DNA of 64,000 nucleotides from contig DAIDMQ010000039.1 in NCBI GenBank assembly GCA_027448945.1, positions 1 to 64,000 of the forward strand, written 5' to 3'. Below, piece by piece: positions 1 through 9,214 of this stretch. The position numbers and the translations under genes were made by a program. The notes below the pieces were generated by a model. That model was given only the letters and a program-made list of their open reading frames with translations, was not told the DNA's origin and ran no database searches. Within the stretch, counting starts at the first letter, position 1, and each line of letters begins with the position of its first letter. The stretch is from Gallionellaceae bacterium (GTDB lineage: Bacteria; Pseudomonadota; Gammaproteobacteria; Burkholderiales; Gallionellaceae).

Positions 1-36
1 CGAAACATACGAAACACACGAAACATACGAAACACA
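1..36. repeat. Short tandem repeat at window edge
   Basis: Four direct copies of a 9-base unit, CGAAACATA alternating with CGAAACACA, so the larger period is 18 bases. The array starts at base 1 and probably continues beyond the window. No open frame runs through it convincingly and its role is unknown. Confidence 0.85.
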
Positions 37-301
37 CAGAGCCTAAAATGTTTACTTGCCTGTCCCAAGGCGTCAGTACCATTTGTCTGTGACGGATACC
101 GGCCGTGATCTTCATGCACAAAAAAATATTTGCGTCGTTGGGGCGCGTCTCAGAAAAAATCGTACGCTAAGGGTGGCAACCGTTGGTTTGCCCAGCGTGA
201 GACTGCTGCCAGTAAAAAATTCTTGGGGATATATTCGAGTAGGTGGAAGCCTGCCCAACTTGCCGAAAATGTAACCCCCGCGTAACCCCGAGTGAGAAAC
301 T
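37..301. other. No confident gene between repeat and tRNA-Lys
   Basis: About 265 bases without a recognisable gene. A plus-strand frame from a TTG at 130 to a TAA at 283-285 is open for 51 codons and ends in PAQLAENVTPA. Its composition is protein-like (basic and aromatic residues such as GGNRWFAQRE), so it could be the tail of a decayed gene. There is no ribosome binding site and I do not recognise the family. Overlapping frames on both strands look like noise. Confidence 0.3.
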
Positions 302-327
302 AAAACGGCCTCCATTTCTGGAAGCCG
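302..327 (-). terminator. Rho-independent terminator after tRNA-Lys
   Basis: On the minus strand an 8-bp stem (CGGCTTCC with GGAGGCCG, one G-U pair) with a six-base loop is followed by a T run. It begins 10 bases downstream of the tRNA 3' end and is well placed to end the tRNA-Lys transcript. Confidence 0.75.
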
Positions 328-336
328 CTTGTGTAC

Positions 337-412
337 TGGTGGGTCGGGCGGGGGTCGAACCCGCGACAAACGGATTAAAAGTCCGCTGCTCTACCGGCTG
401 AGCTACCGACCC
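337..412 (-). tRNA. tRNA-Lys (anticodon TTT)
   Basis: A complete 76-base cloverleaf on the minus strand with encoded CCA. The acceptor stem is GGGTCGG with CCGACCC, the D-arm contains AGCTCAGCCGGTAGAGC, the anticodon loop is CTTTTAA with anticodon TTT, and the T-arm contains GGTTCGACC. A strong promoter lies at 429-456 and a terminator at 302-327, so it is probably an independent single-tRNA transcript. Confidence 0.97.
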
Positions 413-428
413 CTGCGAAGGAGCGCGA

Positions 429-456
429 ATTATACGTATCCAGCTTTTTATGTCAA
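429..456 (-). promoter_or_regulatory. Sigma-70 promoter for tRNA-Lys
   Basis: TTGACA (-35) and TATAAT (-10) are both perfect matches with a 16-base spacer. They are followed by a GC-rich stretch (CGCGCTCC) before the tRNA, like the GC-rich discriminators of stringently controlled stable-RNA promoters. That control is inferred. Confidence 0.88.
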
Positions 457-485
457 CGCAAAATCCGCATTTCTAAGCAACTTTT

Positions 486-1160
486 TTAAGCTTTGCGGTA
501 GATAGTGGGATCAGCTACGCCCGCAGCCGCAAATCCGGCACTGCGTAGTCGGCAAGAATCGCATACGCCACACGCTAGACCTTGTTCGTCGGCTTGATAG
601 CACGACACAGTCTGCGCGTAGTCCACACCCAAGACAGTGCCCCGCGCGATGATCTCTGCCTTACTCATATGCAACAAGGGAGCATGTATGGTCAGTGGCT
701 GGCCTTCCACTGCAGCCTTGGTGGCGAGATTAGCCATGCGTTCAAATGCTTCAATATAGGCAGGACGGCAATCGGGGTAACCCGAGTAATCCACCGCATT
801 CACGCCGACGAAAATGTGCTGCGCACCCAACACCTCAGCCCAGGCCAAGGCCATCGACAACATGATGGTGTTACGTGCGGGTACATAAGTAGAAGGAATG
901 CCTGTACTGGGTGTCTCGGGTACGGCGATATTGTTATCGGTCAAAGATGAGCCGCCAAAGCCTGTCAGATCGATACGCACCACGCGCAATTCATGCGCGC
1001 CCTGTGTTTTCGCGACGCGTTGTGCGGCAGCAAGCTCGGCATGATGGCGCTGACCATAGTCCACGCTCAGTGCATAGCACTCAAAGCCTTGTTGGCGTGC
1101 CATCGCCAACACCGTTGCCGAATCTAAACCACCTGACAATAAAACAACTGCGTTCTTCAT
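486..1160 (-). CDS. queC: 7-cyano-7-deazaguanine synthase QueC
   Basis: QueC converts 7-carboxy-7-deazaguanine to preQ0 using ATP and ammonia, in the queuosine tRNA-modification pathway. The 224-residue protein has the PP-loop motif SGGLDS at residues 9-14. Near the C-terminus four cysteines (187, 197, 200, 203) form the expected structural zinc site. The open frame extends 47 codons further upstream, but the start [11 protein letters not shown] is chosen because it gives family length and lies 2 bp after the queE stop. It is the last gene of the tol-pal/que block, so it is probably translated from a queE-queC message. queD and queF are not in the window. Confidence 0.96.
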   Translation of the reverse strand: MKNAVVLLSGGLDSATVLAMARQQGFECYALSVDYGQRHHAELAAAQRVAKTQGAHELRVVRIDLTGFGGSSLTDNNIAVPETPSTGIPSTYVPARNTIMLSMALAWAEVLGAQHIFVGVNAVDYSGYPDCRPAYIEAFERMANLATKAAVEGQPLTIHAPLLHMSKAEIIARGTVLGVDYAQTVSCYQADEQGLACGVCDSCRLRSAGFAAAGVADPTIYRKA

Positions 1161-1162
1161 GC

Positions 1163-1822
1163 TTAGTGTCCCGCCGCGTTGTTCCACAGAATTTTGTGCA
1201 ACTGCACTTGCAAACGCACAGGCAAGCGGTCGCGCAATATCCATTCTGCCAATTGCGTTGGATCCATCGTGCCATGCACGGGCGAGAACAGGATGGGGCA
1301 TTTTTCTGCGATCTGATGCTCAATGATCAAAGACTTGGCCCACAGATAATCTGCTTCGTCACACAAAACAAATTTGATCTCGTCATCCGAAGTGAGCAAA
1401 GCAAGATTCTCCCAGCGATTCTTCGCCAACTCTCCCGAGCCCGGCGTCTTGATGTCAACCACGCGCATCACTCGTGCATCGACTTCGCTGATATCCATCG
1501 CGCCACCTGTCTCCAGCGAGACCCGATAGCCTGCGTCACACAAAGCCTGTAACAGCACGATGCAATTCTTCTGTGCCAGCGGCTCCCCCCCCGTAACCGT
1601 GATGTATTGCGGTGCATAACTTGCGACTTGAGCCATAATGTTTTCTATAGACATCTGCTCACCGCCAGTAAAGGCATAAGCTGTATCACAATATGTACAA
1701 CGCAGAGGACAGCCAGTCAGGCGTATGAATACGGTGGGCAAGCCAACACGATTGGTCTCGCCCTGCAAAGAATAGAAAATTTCAGTGATGCGCAGTTGCG
1801 CGTTGGATAGTAAATCAGACAT
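1163..1822 (-). CDS. queE: 7-carboxy-7-deazaguanine synthase QueE
   Basis: QueE is a radical SAM enzyme that contracts 6-carboxytetrahydropterin to 7-carboxy-7-deazaguanine, the step before QueC. The 219-residue protein has the N-terminal IFYSLQGE signature, the cluster motif C38-x3-C42-x2-C45, and a downstream TGGEPL motif that contacts SAM. It begins a few bases after cpoB and ends 2 bp before queC. Coupling to cell-envelope genes is a common genomic neighbourhood, not evidence of a functional link. Confidence 0.95.
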   Translation of the reverse strand: MSDLLSNAQLRITEIFYSLQGETNRVGLPTVFIRLTGCPLRCTYCDTAYAFTGGEQMSIENIMAQVASYAPQYITVTGGEPLAQKNCIVLLQALCDAGYRVSLETGGAMDISEVDARVMRVVDIKTPGSGELAKNRWENLALLTSDDEIKFVLCDEADYLWAKSLIIEHQIAEKCPILFSPVHGTMDPTQLAEWILRDRLPVRLQVQLHKILWNNAAGH

Positions 1823-1829
1823 AAGGGGA

Positions 1830-2573
1830 CTACTTCGCTGCTATCAGCTTGCGCGCCTTATCGGCTGCCGGGGTATTGGGATATTTAGCGATGAGCTGCT
1901 TGAGTGTTTTTTGTGATGTTGCTTTCAGTTTGAGGTCAGCCTGACAAATGGCCAAGCTCAACATCGCGTCAGCAGCTTTTGGCGCGTAAGCATAACCACT
2001 CAACAATTTTTCATACGTCACTGCAGCAGACTTGCTGTCTTTCAATGCATATTGAGTCTCACCCAACCAATACAGCACATTCGGTACTTGTACAGACGCC
2101 GGGAATTTCTGCAAGAAATCCTGCAGCGCTTTTAATGCAGACGCATTGTTGCCGGCTTTCACAAAACCATACGCTGCCTCATAGGCGCGATTCTCCGGTA
2201 CCGGATCGGAAGGATCACTACCGGCTGCGACATCGGTCGCGCCAGGAGCGGCGGATTCGAAACGACGCACACGCGTGTCCAGATCCACATAAAAATCCTT
2301 TTCGCGCTTTTCGGCATCTTGCAGGCCGTGCGCGAGCTCCTCATTCTGACCGCGCAAGATGCGCATATCAGTCTTCAATTGGTCAAGCTGACCTTGCAAA
2401 TCCAAAATTGATTTGGTTTGCTGCTTGATGGTATCTTCCAGTGCTTCAAGCTTAAGCACACGCGCCTGAAGTTCCTGTATCTGCTTATGTGCCTCGTCAT
2501 CCGAGAACAGCCCCGCATGCGCGGGGACTGCGACACAACAAACCAACAAGATTAAGGCGCGTAGCTTTAGCAT
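1830..2573 (-). CDS. cpoB: Tol-Pal periplasmic protein CpoB (YbgF)
   Basis: CpoB is a periplasmic partner of TolA that coordinates outer-membrane constriction with septal peptidoglycan synthesis. The 247-residue sequence has a signal peptide ending near A20 (VPAHA). A coiled-coil segment follows at about residues 25-105, with heptad-rich stretches such as LQARVLKLEALEDTIKQQ. Tetratricopeptide repeats start at about residue 128 (YEAAYGFVKAGNNASALKAL onward). It lies directly behind pal and in front of queE, as in many proteobacteria. Confidence 0.93.
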   Translation of the reverse strand: MLKLRALILLVCCVAVPAHAGLFSDDEAHKQIQELQARVLKLEALEDTIKQQTKSILDLQGQLDQLKTDMRILRGQNEELAHGLQDAEKREKDFYVDLDTRVRRFESAAPGATDVAAGSDPSDPVPENRAYEAAYGFVKAGNNASALKALQDFLQKFPASVQVPNVLYWLGETQYALKDSKSAAVTYEKLLSGYAYAPKAADAMLSLAICQADLKLKATSQKTLKQLIAKYPNTPAADKARKLIAAK

Positions 2574-2578
2574 GATGA

Positions 2579-3091
2579 TTACTGAGCGTAGTTCAGATCA
2601 GTACGGCGGTTCTGAGACCACGCAGCTTCGTCATGACCAACTGCTTTTGGCTTCTCTTCGCCTACACTCACTGAACGCAACTGGGATGCGCTAGCACCGC
2701 CCAATTCCAACAGCTTCTTCACGCCATCAGCACGACGCTGACCCAAAGCCAAGTTGTACTCAGTGCTACCGCGTTCGTCCGCGCTACCAACCAGTTCAAC
2801 TTTGCGATTTGAATGCTCGCTCAGATATTTCGCGTGTGCTTGTAACATGCCTTTATCTGCATCAGCAACTGTGTCTACGTCAAATCCATAGTACACACTG
2901 CGCTTAGCAAGGATGCTGGTTGGGTCGTTCAAAGCATCAACAGCGACCGCGGCGACTGGTGCTGGAGCAGATGCTGGAGCAGCTTCAACCACTGGAGTTG
3001 GTGCAGGTGCTGGAGCCGCTTCTGGCGCTTTTTGGCTGGCACATGCTGCTAGCAAATTTACCAAGATGACACTGATAACAAGTTTCTTCAT
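2579..3091 (-). CDS. pal: Peptidoglycan-associated lipoprotein Pal
   Basis: Pal is an outer-membrane lipoprotein that binds peptidoglycan and the TolB propeller, and so anchors the outer membrane. The 170-residue precursor has lipobox LLAAC with C17 as the lipidated residue. An Ala/Pro-rich linker follows at about 22-49, then an OmpA-type peptidoglycan-binding domain at about 60-170. In that domain GSADERGSTEYN and LGQRRADGVKKLL are the typical signature. It lies between tolB and cpoB, with a 24-bp gap to tolB. Confidence 0.96.
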   Translation of the reverse strand: MKKLVISVILVNLLAACASQKAPEAAPAPAPTPVVEAAPASAPAPVAAVAVDALNDPTSILAKRSVYYGFDVDTVADADKGMLQAHAKYLSEHSNRKVELVGSADERGSTEYNLALGQRRADGVKKLLELGGASASQLRSVSVGEEKPKAVGHDEAAWSQNRRTDLNYAQ

Positions 3092-3115
3092 GTTATTTCC
3101 TTTATTAAGTTTAAT

Positions 3116-4381
3116 TTAAAGATGTGGACCCCACACCGGTTCCCGTGCATCGCCGCTTTGTGTGTACATACGCTGCTTAACACGCCCATCGCTTGAAACA
3201 CTTGCCAATATACCACGACCATGCGATTCACTAGCAAATAGGATAAGCTTTCCATTAGGTGCGTAACTGGGTTTTTTCTCCCAGCCGCCGTCACTCAAGA
3301 TCTGCATCTGTCCCGTTTGGAAATCTTGTGTCGAAATGTAAAACTGTCCGTTCGCCCTGTGGGTGAATACGAAGCTCTTACCGTCGGGGTTGTAGCGAGG
3401 CGAATAATTACTCCCCTCCCCAAACGTCTGACGCTGCTCTAAGCCACCAGCCAAGGGCAGACGATAGATCTGCGCACTACCACCGCGATCGGAAGTAAAC
3501 AGCAGATATTGACCATCCGGTGAAAAATTGGGCTCAGTATCAATCGCGCCACTGAAGGTGATACGGCGTATGTCACTGCCATCGGGTCTGATCAAATATA
3601 TCTGCGAACTGCCATCGCGAGTGAGCACGATCGCCAGTTGCTTGCCATCCGGCGACCATGCAGGCGCACTGTTACTACCGCGAAAGTCAGCGATCAACTT
3701 GCGCTGATTGCTAAACACGGATTGCACAAACACGGCCGCGTGACCAGTCTCAAAGCTCACATAGGCAATCTGTTTGCCATCAGCAGACCATGATGGCGAC
3801 ATGATGGGTTCATTTTGATCCAACACCGTCTGCTCGTTATAGCCGTCGCTATCGGCAATAATCAATTTAAACCGCTCACCGTTTCGGTTCACATAGACGA
3901 TGCGCGTACTGAACACTCCCTGATCACCAGTCAATTTCTCGTAAATGAGATCAGAGATACGATGGCCTATGGCACGTAACTGACTTTCTTTGGCTGAGAC
4001 CACTTCACCGGCCAGCGGCGTTTTCTTGAGCACATCATAGAGACGGAATTTAACTGTGATTTTGCCATCGGCATGTCCAACACTACCGATCGCCAGCGCA
4101 TCTGCGCCCAAAGCCTGCCAATCTGAAAAACTCACCTCACCCGGTTCATGCGGCGTCTTGCCCACTGTATCTACCATGCGAAAAAGCCCGCTGCGCTGCA
4201 GATCACCGACGACGACTGCATTGATCGCTGCGGACAATATTTCATCCCCACCCAGCGGCACGATCGCCACTGGAATCTGGTGTTCACCTGCACCAACAAT
4301 CTCTATGGTCAGCTCTGCCCTGGCACTCAAGGCTGTGAGTAACAGCGACAATACAGCTACATTTTTCAAGACTCTCAACAT
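3116..4381 (-). CDS. tolB: Tol-Pal periplasmic protein TolB
   Basis: TolB is a periplasmic beta-propeller that binds Pal and TolA. The 421-residue precursor has a signal peptide ending around A22 (TALSARA), an N-terminal alpha/beta domain, and then repeated propeller blades. The blades carry the motif SWSADGKQIAY / AWSPDGKQLAI / NFSPDGQYLLF at about 70-residue scale positions. Length and blade pattern match the family. It sits 12 bp after tolA. Confidence 0.97.
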   Translation of the reverse strand: MLRVLKNVAVLSLLLTALSARAELTIEIVGAGEHQIPVAIVPLGGDEILSAAINAVVVGDLQRSGLFRMVDTVGKTPHEPGEVSFSDWQALGADALAIGSVGHADGKITVKFRLYDVLKKTPLAGEVVSAKESQLRAIGHRISDLIYEKLTGDQGVFSTRIVYVNRNGERFKLIIADSDGYNEQTVLDQNEPIMSPSWSADGKQIAYVSFETGHAAVFVQSVFSNQRKLIADFRGSNSAPAWSPDGKQLAIVLTRDGSSQIYLIRPDGSDIRRITFSGAIDTEPNFSPDGQYLLFTSDRGGSAQIYRLPLAGGLEQRQTFGEGSNYSPRYNPDGKSFVFTHRANGQFYISTQDFQTGQMQILSDGGWEKKPSYAPNGKLILFASESHGRGILASVSSDGRVKQRMYTQSGDAREPVWGPHL

Positions 4382-4393
4382 TAGATTAAATCC

Positions 4394-5110
4394 TTATTCA
4401 ACAGGTTTGAATTTCAGCTTCAATTCGCGGAAGCGGCTGAACATATTCGGGTCGGGTGGCAGGGGCAAGGGTTGCGATTTCAATATCGCACGCTCTACCG
4501 CATTCTCATACGCCGAATTTCCGGAGGACTGGGTGCGGCGCGTACTCAATACCGAGCCACCGGGCAATAAGGTAACCGAGAACTCCACACTCGCATCACT
4601 CATCACATCCGGTGGCATCACGATATTACGTCTTATTTTAGTGATGATCTTGGCAGTGTATTCGTCCACCGTCCTGCCGACTAAAGCAGCTTGTTCCGCC
4701 ACTTCACGTGCCGCCTGTTGCTCCGCGATGCTGGGTTCCTCGGGTTTGCGAACCACCTTCTCTGCGGGCCTCTTAACCTCCAAGGGCTTGCTCTCCACCA
4801 CCTTCTTTTCAACCAGCTTAGGCGAGGGCTTCTTGCCAGGCATCACAATCTCGGGCTTTACCACGACAGGCGGAGGCTCCACGGGCTTGGGCTCGAGCGG
4901 CTTGATCGCAGGCGGCGGGGGTGTAATTTTGGCAGGTGCTGGCACGACATCCGGATCCGGCAGGCTCTGCCAAAGTTCCACGTTCATACTCGCAGTTTTT
5001 TGTGACTGCCAAGTGAAGCCAAAATATAACAGCGTAAAAAAGATGCCGTGTACCACGAGTGCCAGGATACCCGCAGGAAGTTTGTACGTTTGATGGTAAA
5101 CCGCGTTCAT
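4394..5110 (-). CDS. tolA: TolA / TonB-like energy-transducing protein
   Basis: TolA spans the periplasm and transmits proton-motive energy from TolQ-TolR to TolB-Pal. The 238-residue protein has one N-terminal membrane segment (about 13-33) and a Pro/Lys/Glu-rich middle region. The C-terminal domain (about 150-238) contains VEFSVTLLPGGSVLS and a typical NAVERAI helix. It is much shorter than the 421-residue E. coli protein because the long helical domain is reduced, which is usual in betaproteobacteria. It overlaps the tolR stop by 4 bp. Confidence 0.9.
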   Translation of the reverse strand: MNAVYHQTYKLPAGILALVVHGIFFTLLYFGFTWQSQKTASMNVELWQSLPDPDVVPAPAKITPPPPAIKPLEPKPVEPPPVVVKPEIVMPGKKPSPKLVEKKVVESKPLEVKRPAEKVVRKPEEPSIAEQQAAREVAEQAALVGRTVDEYTAKIITKIRRNIVMPPDVMSDASVEFSVTLLPGGSVLSTRRTQSSGNSAYENAVERAILKSQPLPLPPDPNMFSRFRELKLKFKPVE

Positions 5111-5532
5111 TTACCCTTCGCTTGGGTCAGCAGACCGATCTTTTGGATGTTTTGGCTTTGCAACACATCCATCACATTGATGACTTCTTCATAGCGTACC
5201 GACTTATCTGCCGAAATGACCACCGCCTGCTCGACCTTGTTACCCGTCCTCGCTTTAAGAATAGCTATCAGTTCATCGCGCGATACGCGCATCTCACGTT
5301 CACTCTTGGAATGGTCACGCAGTGCCAGCGAGTTGTCTTTACGGATGATGACTTCCATAGGGGCGAGTGCAGGCGTGCTAGATTTCCCCAAAGAAGGTAG
5401 ATCGACCTGCCCTGGATTCATCATCGGCGCCGTCACCATAAAAATCACTAGCAACACCAACATCACGTCGATATAGGGCACGACGTTGATCTCGTTCATC
5501 AAACGGTTCTTAACACGTAGCTTGCTGCGCAT
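5107..5532 (-). CDS. tolR: Tol-Pal proton-channel subunit TolR
   Basis: TolR is an ExbD-family inner-membrane protein that forms the proton-driven motor with TolQ. The 141-residue protein has a basic N-terminus and a single membrane segment at about 18-39. That segment carries D22 (VVPYIDVML), equivalent to the essential membrane aspartate of the family. The rest is a periplasmic domain. It starts 10 bp after tolQ and overlaps tolA by 4 bp, consistent with translational coupling. Confidence 0.95.
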   Translation of the reverse strand: MRSKLRVKNRLMNEINVVPYIDVMLVLLVIFMVTAPMMNPGQVDLPSLGKSSTPALAPMEVIIRKDNSLALRDHSKSEREMRVSRDELIAILKARTGNKVEQAVVISADKSVRYEEVINVMDVLQSQNIQKIGLLTQAKGK

Positions 5533-5542
5533 CTCAGTCTGC

Positions 5543-6223
5543 CTAGGGTTGACGTTGCAAGACGTTGGAGAATTCTTCGGTAAAGCTTTCGAAGCGGGTC
5601 GACAGCCTGTCTATGTCATGTGCATATCGGTTGTAAGCTACCACGGCAGGAATCGCCGCGAACAGACCCATAGCAGTCGCCACCAACGCTTCAGCGATAC
5701 CGGGTGCGACGTGCGCCAGTGTTGCCTGTCCCACATTCGCCAGACCACGGAAGGCATTCATAATGCCCCACACCGTACCGAACAGACCCACATAAGGACT
5801 CACCGAGCCGACCGAGGCGAGGAAAGCCAGATGCGATTCCAGTCTGTCCATCTCGCGCTGATAGGTCGCGCGCATGGCGCGACGTGTGCCGTCCATCACC
5901 GCACTTGGGTCGACAGTGTGTTGCTTCTTCAACTTTACATACTCGACAAATCCCGCCGAAAAGATGCGCTCCAGCGCACCCACATCGTCACGACCGGGCG
6001 CAATAGAATCTCTGTACATATCGTTGAGATTGGAATTGCGCCAGAACGCTTCTTCGAATTCCGTCGTCAATTTAGATTCACGACGAATGGTAAACATCTT
6101 CATAAAGATATACCACCAAGACATCATAGACACCGCTAACAACAGCAACATCACCAGCTGCACCAGCACACTGGCATTGCTGATCAGATGCACGAACGAC
6201 AAGTCTTGTACTACTTCCATCAA
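5543..6223 (-). CDS. tolQ: Tol-Pal proton-channel subunit TolQ
   Basis: TolQ belongs to the MotA/TolQ/ExbB family and forms the membrane core of the Tol motor. The 226-residue protein has an N-terminal membrane helix at about 20-40. Two more helices lie near 130-155 and 165-190, in a region with VSPYVGLFGTVWGIM and the GIAEALVATAMGLFAAIPAV signature. Two adjacent ATG codons are possible starts and differ by one residue. The gene begins 11 bp after ybgC. Confidence 0.96.
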   Translation of the reverse strand: MMEVVQDLSFVHLISNASVLVQLVMLLLLAVSMMSWWYIFMKMFTIRRESKLTTEFEEAFWRNSNLNDMYRDSIAPGRDDVGALERIFSAGFVEYVKLKKQHTVDPSAVMDGTRRAMRATYQREMDRLESHLAFLASVGSVSPYVGLFGTVWGIMNAFRGLANVGQATLAHVAPGIAEALVATAMGLFAAIPAVVAYNRYAHDIDRLSTRFESFTEEFSNVLQRQP

Positions 6224-6234
6224 TTACTCCCCGC

Positions 6235-6645
6235 TCAATCTTTCCATTTATTGCGCAACACTTCAGGCACACTCACAGGCTTGAAGTTACTCATAGACAC
6301 ACACACCAGATGCACCTCACCCTCAGTCAGCAGTTCATCACACCGCGTCACTGTCTGGGTTAAGGTGACGCGGCTACGACCGATCTCTTTTACCGTGGCG
6401 GTCACTTCCAACATATCGTCCAGCAATGCAGGTTTGAGGTACTCGATCTTCATCGCACGCACCACGAACACCGCGCCAAACTCCTTCATCAACGCACCGT
6501 TGCTAAAGCCGCACACCTCACGCAGCCACTCGGTCCGCGCACGCTCCATGAAATTCACATAACTCCCGTGATACACCACGCCGCCCGCGTCGGTGTCGTG
6601 AAAATATACCCGCGTAGGCAAAGAAAACGTCTTGTGTTTACTCAT
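6235..6645 (-). CDS. ybgC: Acyl-CoA thioesterase YbgC
   Basis: YbgC is a hotdog-fold thioesterase that hydrolyses acyl-CoA or acyl-ACP and is almost always linked to tol-pal genes. The 136-residue protein has the [19 protein letters not shown] signature at about 14-32, which includes the family's catalytic aspartate, and the usual full length. Its start lies inside the last codons of ruvB (8-bp overlap), tying the ruv and tol blocks together. Confidence 0.93.
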   Translation of the reverse strand: MSKHKTFSLPTRVYFHDTDAGGVVYHGSYVNFMERARTEWLREVCGFSNGALMKEFGAVFVVRAMKIEYLKPALLDDMLEVTATVKEIGRSRVTLTQTVTRCDELLTEGEVHLVCVSMSNFKPVSVPEVLRNKWKD

Positions 6646-7693
6646 CGAGCAAGTCTCCGATCACAGGTTTGTTCGATACCTGCAAACCAAAATGTTGATA
6701 GGCATGTGCGGTCGCCATGCGGCCGCGCGGCGTGCGTTGCAGATAGCCCTGCTGAATCAGATACGGCTCCAGCACATCTTCTATCGTGTCGCGCTCTTCG
6801 CCTATCGCGGCGGCGAGATTATCCACGCCCACCGGCCCGCCGAGAAATTTCTCTATGACTGTCAGGAGCAATTTCCTGTCCATCACATCCAAGCCTTGCG
6901 AGTCCACATCCAACATAGTTAAAGCGGCATCAGCCACGGCGCGTGTCGCATCGCCTCCCGCCTTGACATCCGAGTAGTCGCGCACCCGGCGTAACAGGCG
7001 ATTGGCGATACGCGGTGTGCCGCGCGAACGTTTGGCGATTTCCAGCGCGCCGTCGTGCGCCAAACTCATTTCCAATAATCCCGACGAGCGCATCACGATG
7101 CGCTGCAACTCTTCGGGGGTATAAAACTCCAACCGCGCCACGATGCCGAAACGGTCGCGCAACGGGTTGGTCAACATACCCGCGCGCGTGGTCGCACCCA
7201 CCAGCGTGAACGGTGGCAAATCCAGCTTCACCGAACGCGCCGCCGGCCCCTCGCCTATCATGATGTCGATCTGATAATCCTCCAGCGCGGGATACAGAAT
7301 CTCTTCCACCACCGGCGACAAGCGATGGATCTCGTCGATGAACAACACATCATGGGGTTCGAGATTGGTCAACAACGCCGCCAAGTCGCCCGCGCGTTCC
7401 AGCACAGGACCTGATGTATGGCGCAGATTCACGCCCATCTCGCGTGCGATGATCTGTGCCAGGGTGGTCTTACCCAAACCCGGCGGGCCGAACAGCAGCA
7501 CATGGTCGAGCGGCTCTTTTCTTTGCTTCGCTGCCTGAATAAAAATTTCCAACTGGCCGCGTATCTTCTCTTGCCCGACATACTCATCGAGCTGCTTGGG
7601 ACGCAGCGCGCGCTCCAGCGCCTCTTCCTGTTTTGAAGCGACAGCGGGCGTGGTCAAGCGCGGTTCAGTGGTGAGATTGTCGCTGTGTATCAT
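6638..7693 (-). CDS. ruvB: Holliday junction branch migration ATPase RuvB
   Basis: RuvB is the hexameric AAA+ motor that drives branch migration with RuvA. The 351-residue protein has Walker A GPPGLGKT at 69-76, Walker B with DEIHRL at 120-125, sensor 1 region GATTRAGML, and a C-terminal winged-helix domain ending near a PRGRMAT motif. It overlaps ruvA by 4 bp (ATGA) and ybgC by 8 bp. Confidence 0.98.
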   Translation of the reverse strand: MIHSDNLTTEPRLTTPAVASKQEEALERALRPKQLDEYVGQEKIRGQLEIFIQAAKQRKEPLDHVLLFGPPGLGKTTLAQIIAREMGVNLRHTSGPVLERAGDLAALLTNLEPHDVLFIDEIHRLSPVVEEILYPALEDYQIDIMIGEGPAARSVKLDLPPFTLVGATTRAGMLTNPLRDRFGIVARLEFYTPEELQRIVMRSSGLLEMSLAHDGALEIAKRSRGTPRIANRLLRRVRDYSDVKAGGDATRAVADAALTMLDVDSQGLDVMDRKLLLTVIEKFLGGPVGVDNLAAAIGEERDTIEDVLEPYLIQQGYLQRTPRGRMATAHAYQHFGLQVSNKPVIGDLLDE

Positions 7694-8271
7694 GATTTAG
7701 AGAGTAGCTTTAAAGCCTGACGGATGCCGTCCGACACATTGGATTCTTTGGGAAGTTGTTTGGCCGCCCAATCTGCTTCTTTCTCGTTGTAACCCAAAGC
7801 CTGCAGGGCGTTGACGATATCGCTGCTCGCCGATGCCGCGACTACACCCTGTGCACTGACCGCGCCTGTCGCCACGAACTTACCTTGCAACTCCAGCAAT
7901 AAACGCTCAGCAGTCTTCTTGCCCACACCCGGTATCTTGGTGAGTCGCCCCGCATCCTTGTTCACCACAGCAGCAGCCAGATCAGCCAGACTCAATCCGG
8001 ACAATACCGACAATGCCAGCTTGGGCCCCACGCCGCTAATCTTGAGCAACTGACGGAAAGCGATACGCTCTTCATGGGTCAGGAATCCAAACAGCAGTTG
8101 CGCATCCTCGCGCACCACGAACTGAGTATGCAACACGACTTTCTCATTTAACGCAGGCAAATTGTAGAAGGTACTCATAGGCACATCTACTTCATAACCC
8201 ACGCCCTGCACATCCAGCACGATCTGCGGCGGGTTCTTTTCCAACAAGATGCCAGTTAAGCGACCAATCAT
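7690..8271 (-). CDS. ruvA: Holliday junction DNA-binding protein RuvA
   Basis: RuvA tetramers bind Holliday junctions and load RuvB. The 193-residue protein has the N-terminal OB-fold ([23 protein letters not shown]), then two helix-hairpin-helix motifs ([19 protein letters not shown] and [19 protein letters not shown]). The C-terminal RuvB-binding domain follows ([16 protein letters not shown]). It lies 4 bp after the prenyltransferase gene that separates it from ruvC. Confidence 0.97.
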   Translation of the reverse strand: MIGRLTGILLEKNPPQIVLDVQGVGYEVDVPMSTFYNLPALNEKVVLHTQFVVREDAQLLFGFLTHEERIAFRQLLKISGVGPKLALSVLSGLSLADLAAAVVNKDAGRLTKIPGVGKKTAERLLLELQGKFVATGAVSAQGVVAASASSDIVNALQALGYNEKEADWAAKQLPKESNVSDGIRQALKLLSKS

Positions 8272-8275
8272 TTTC

Positions 8276-9214
8276 TTATCCCAGTAACAAACCTGTACTC
8301 AGCAGTGCACCATGCACCAACATCGCGGCTATCGTCATCTTGATGCCCTTTGCCAAATCCTGTGGCTGCCCCGCATGACGGAACAATTCTCGCGCGGCAT
8401 TCAAACTGAGCGGCATAGACAGCAGACCCAGCAGAGCCCACATAGTCAAATAGCCAGCCCACACCGCGAACAACAACCAGCCATACGCCAAGCCGGCCAG
8501 CAGCACATAACCCCAGCGCGCTTGCTCCACTTCCAGTCGCGCAACCCAGTGCATCTTTCCCGCAGCCATATCGGCAGTACGATCGGGGAACTGATTGATG
8601 TACAGCAAATTGGTTGCCAACAAGGCATACGGCAAGCCCGCGATATAGGGCGCGAGCGAGCCCTCTTTGCGCAACACCATATCCGCGCCGACGACAATCG
8701 CCAGAAAACCCGTGGTGATGCACACCTCTCCCACACCGCGACTATTCAACTTAAACGGCGGTGCTGAATACGCCCATCCGACAAACAAACCCGCCAAACC
8801 GACGTACAATAACTGCGGCGAGGAGTGGGTCATCAACCACAGTCCCGCGACCGCCACACACGCCACCAAGGCAAAGCCGAAATTGCGCGTCTGCGCCAAA
8901 CTCAACACGCCGTTCTGTATAAAGCGACTACCGCCCGTGAACGGGAAAATGCGCTCGCTATTTTGCGCATCCGTGCCATTCAACGCGTCATAGTAATCGT
9001 TCAGCACATTCGCCCCCGCGTGCGCCAACAACGCGAACCACACCGTCACCAACACCAGCAAGCCATCCAGCCCGATACCCTCGTAATGCGCGATGGCAAA
9101 ACCGATCAGGCAAGCCATCAAACTGGCCGAAAGAAATGCAGGACGTGTCGCCGCAAAATAACGGGCGACAGGGTTGGCGAATGATGCAACGCTCGGCTCC
9201 ATCGGCTGCGTCAT
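8276..9214 (-). CDS. UbiA/MenA-family prenyltransferase
   Basis: A membrane prenyltransferase of 312 residues, most like 1,4-dihydroxy-2-naphthoate prenyltransferase (MenA). It shows a first aspartate-rich motif NVLNDYYD (N72, D73, D76) and a second around [10 protein letters not shown], plus about eight hydrophobic membrane segments. The start used here overlaps the ruvC stop as ATGA; the frame is open further upstream inside ruvC, but those codons are unlikely to be used. It lies between ruvC and ruvA. No other menaquinone gene is present, so the acceptor substrate cannot be fixed; another quinone or a tetraprenyl lipid is possible. Confidence 0.8.
   Translation of the reverse strand: MTQPMEPSVASFANPVARYFAATRPAFLSASLMACLIGFAIAHYEGIGLDGLLVLVTVWFALLAHAGANVLNDYYDALNGTDAQNSERIFPFTGGSRFIQNGVLSLAQTRNFGFALVACVAVAGLWLMTHSSPQLLYVGLAGLFVGWAYSAPPFKLNSRGVGEVCITTGFLAIVVGADMVLRKEGSLAPYIAGLPYALLATNLLYINQFPDRTADMAAGKMHWVARLEVEQARWGYVLLAGLAYGWLLFAVWAGYLTMWALLGLLSMPLSLNAARELFRHAGQPQDLAKGIKMTIAAMLVHGALLSTGLLLG

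Noticed and set aside
112-369. Minus-strand open frame across the tRNA-Lys gene
   Set aside because: It runs into the tRNA and its terminator, so it cannot be a normal protein gene.
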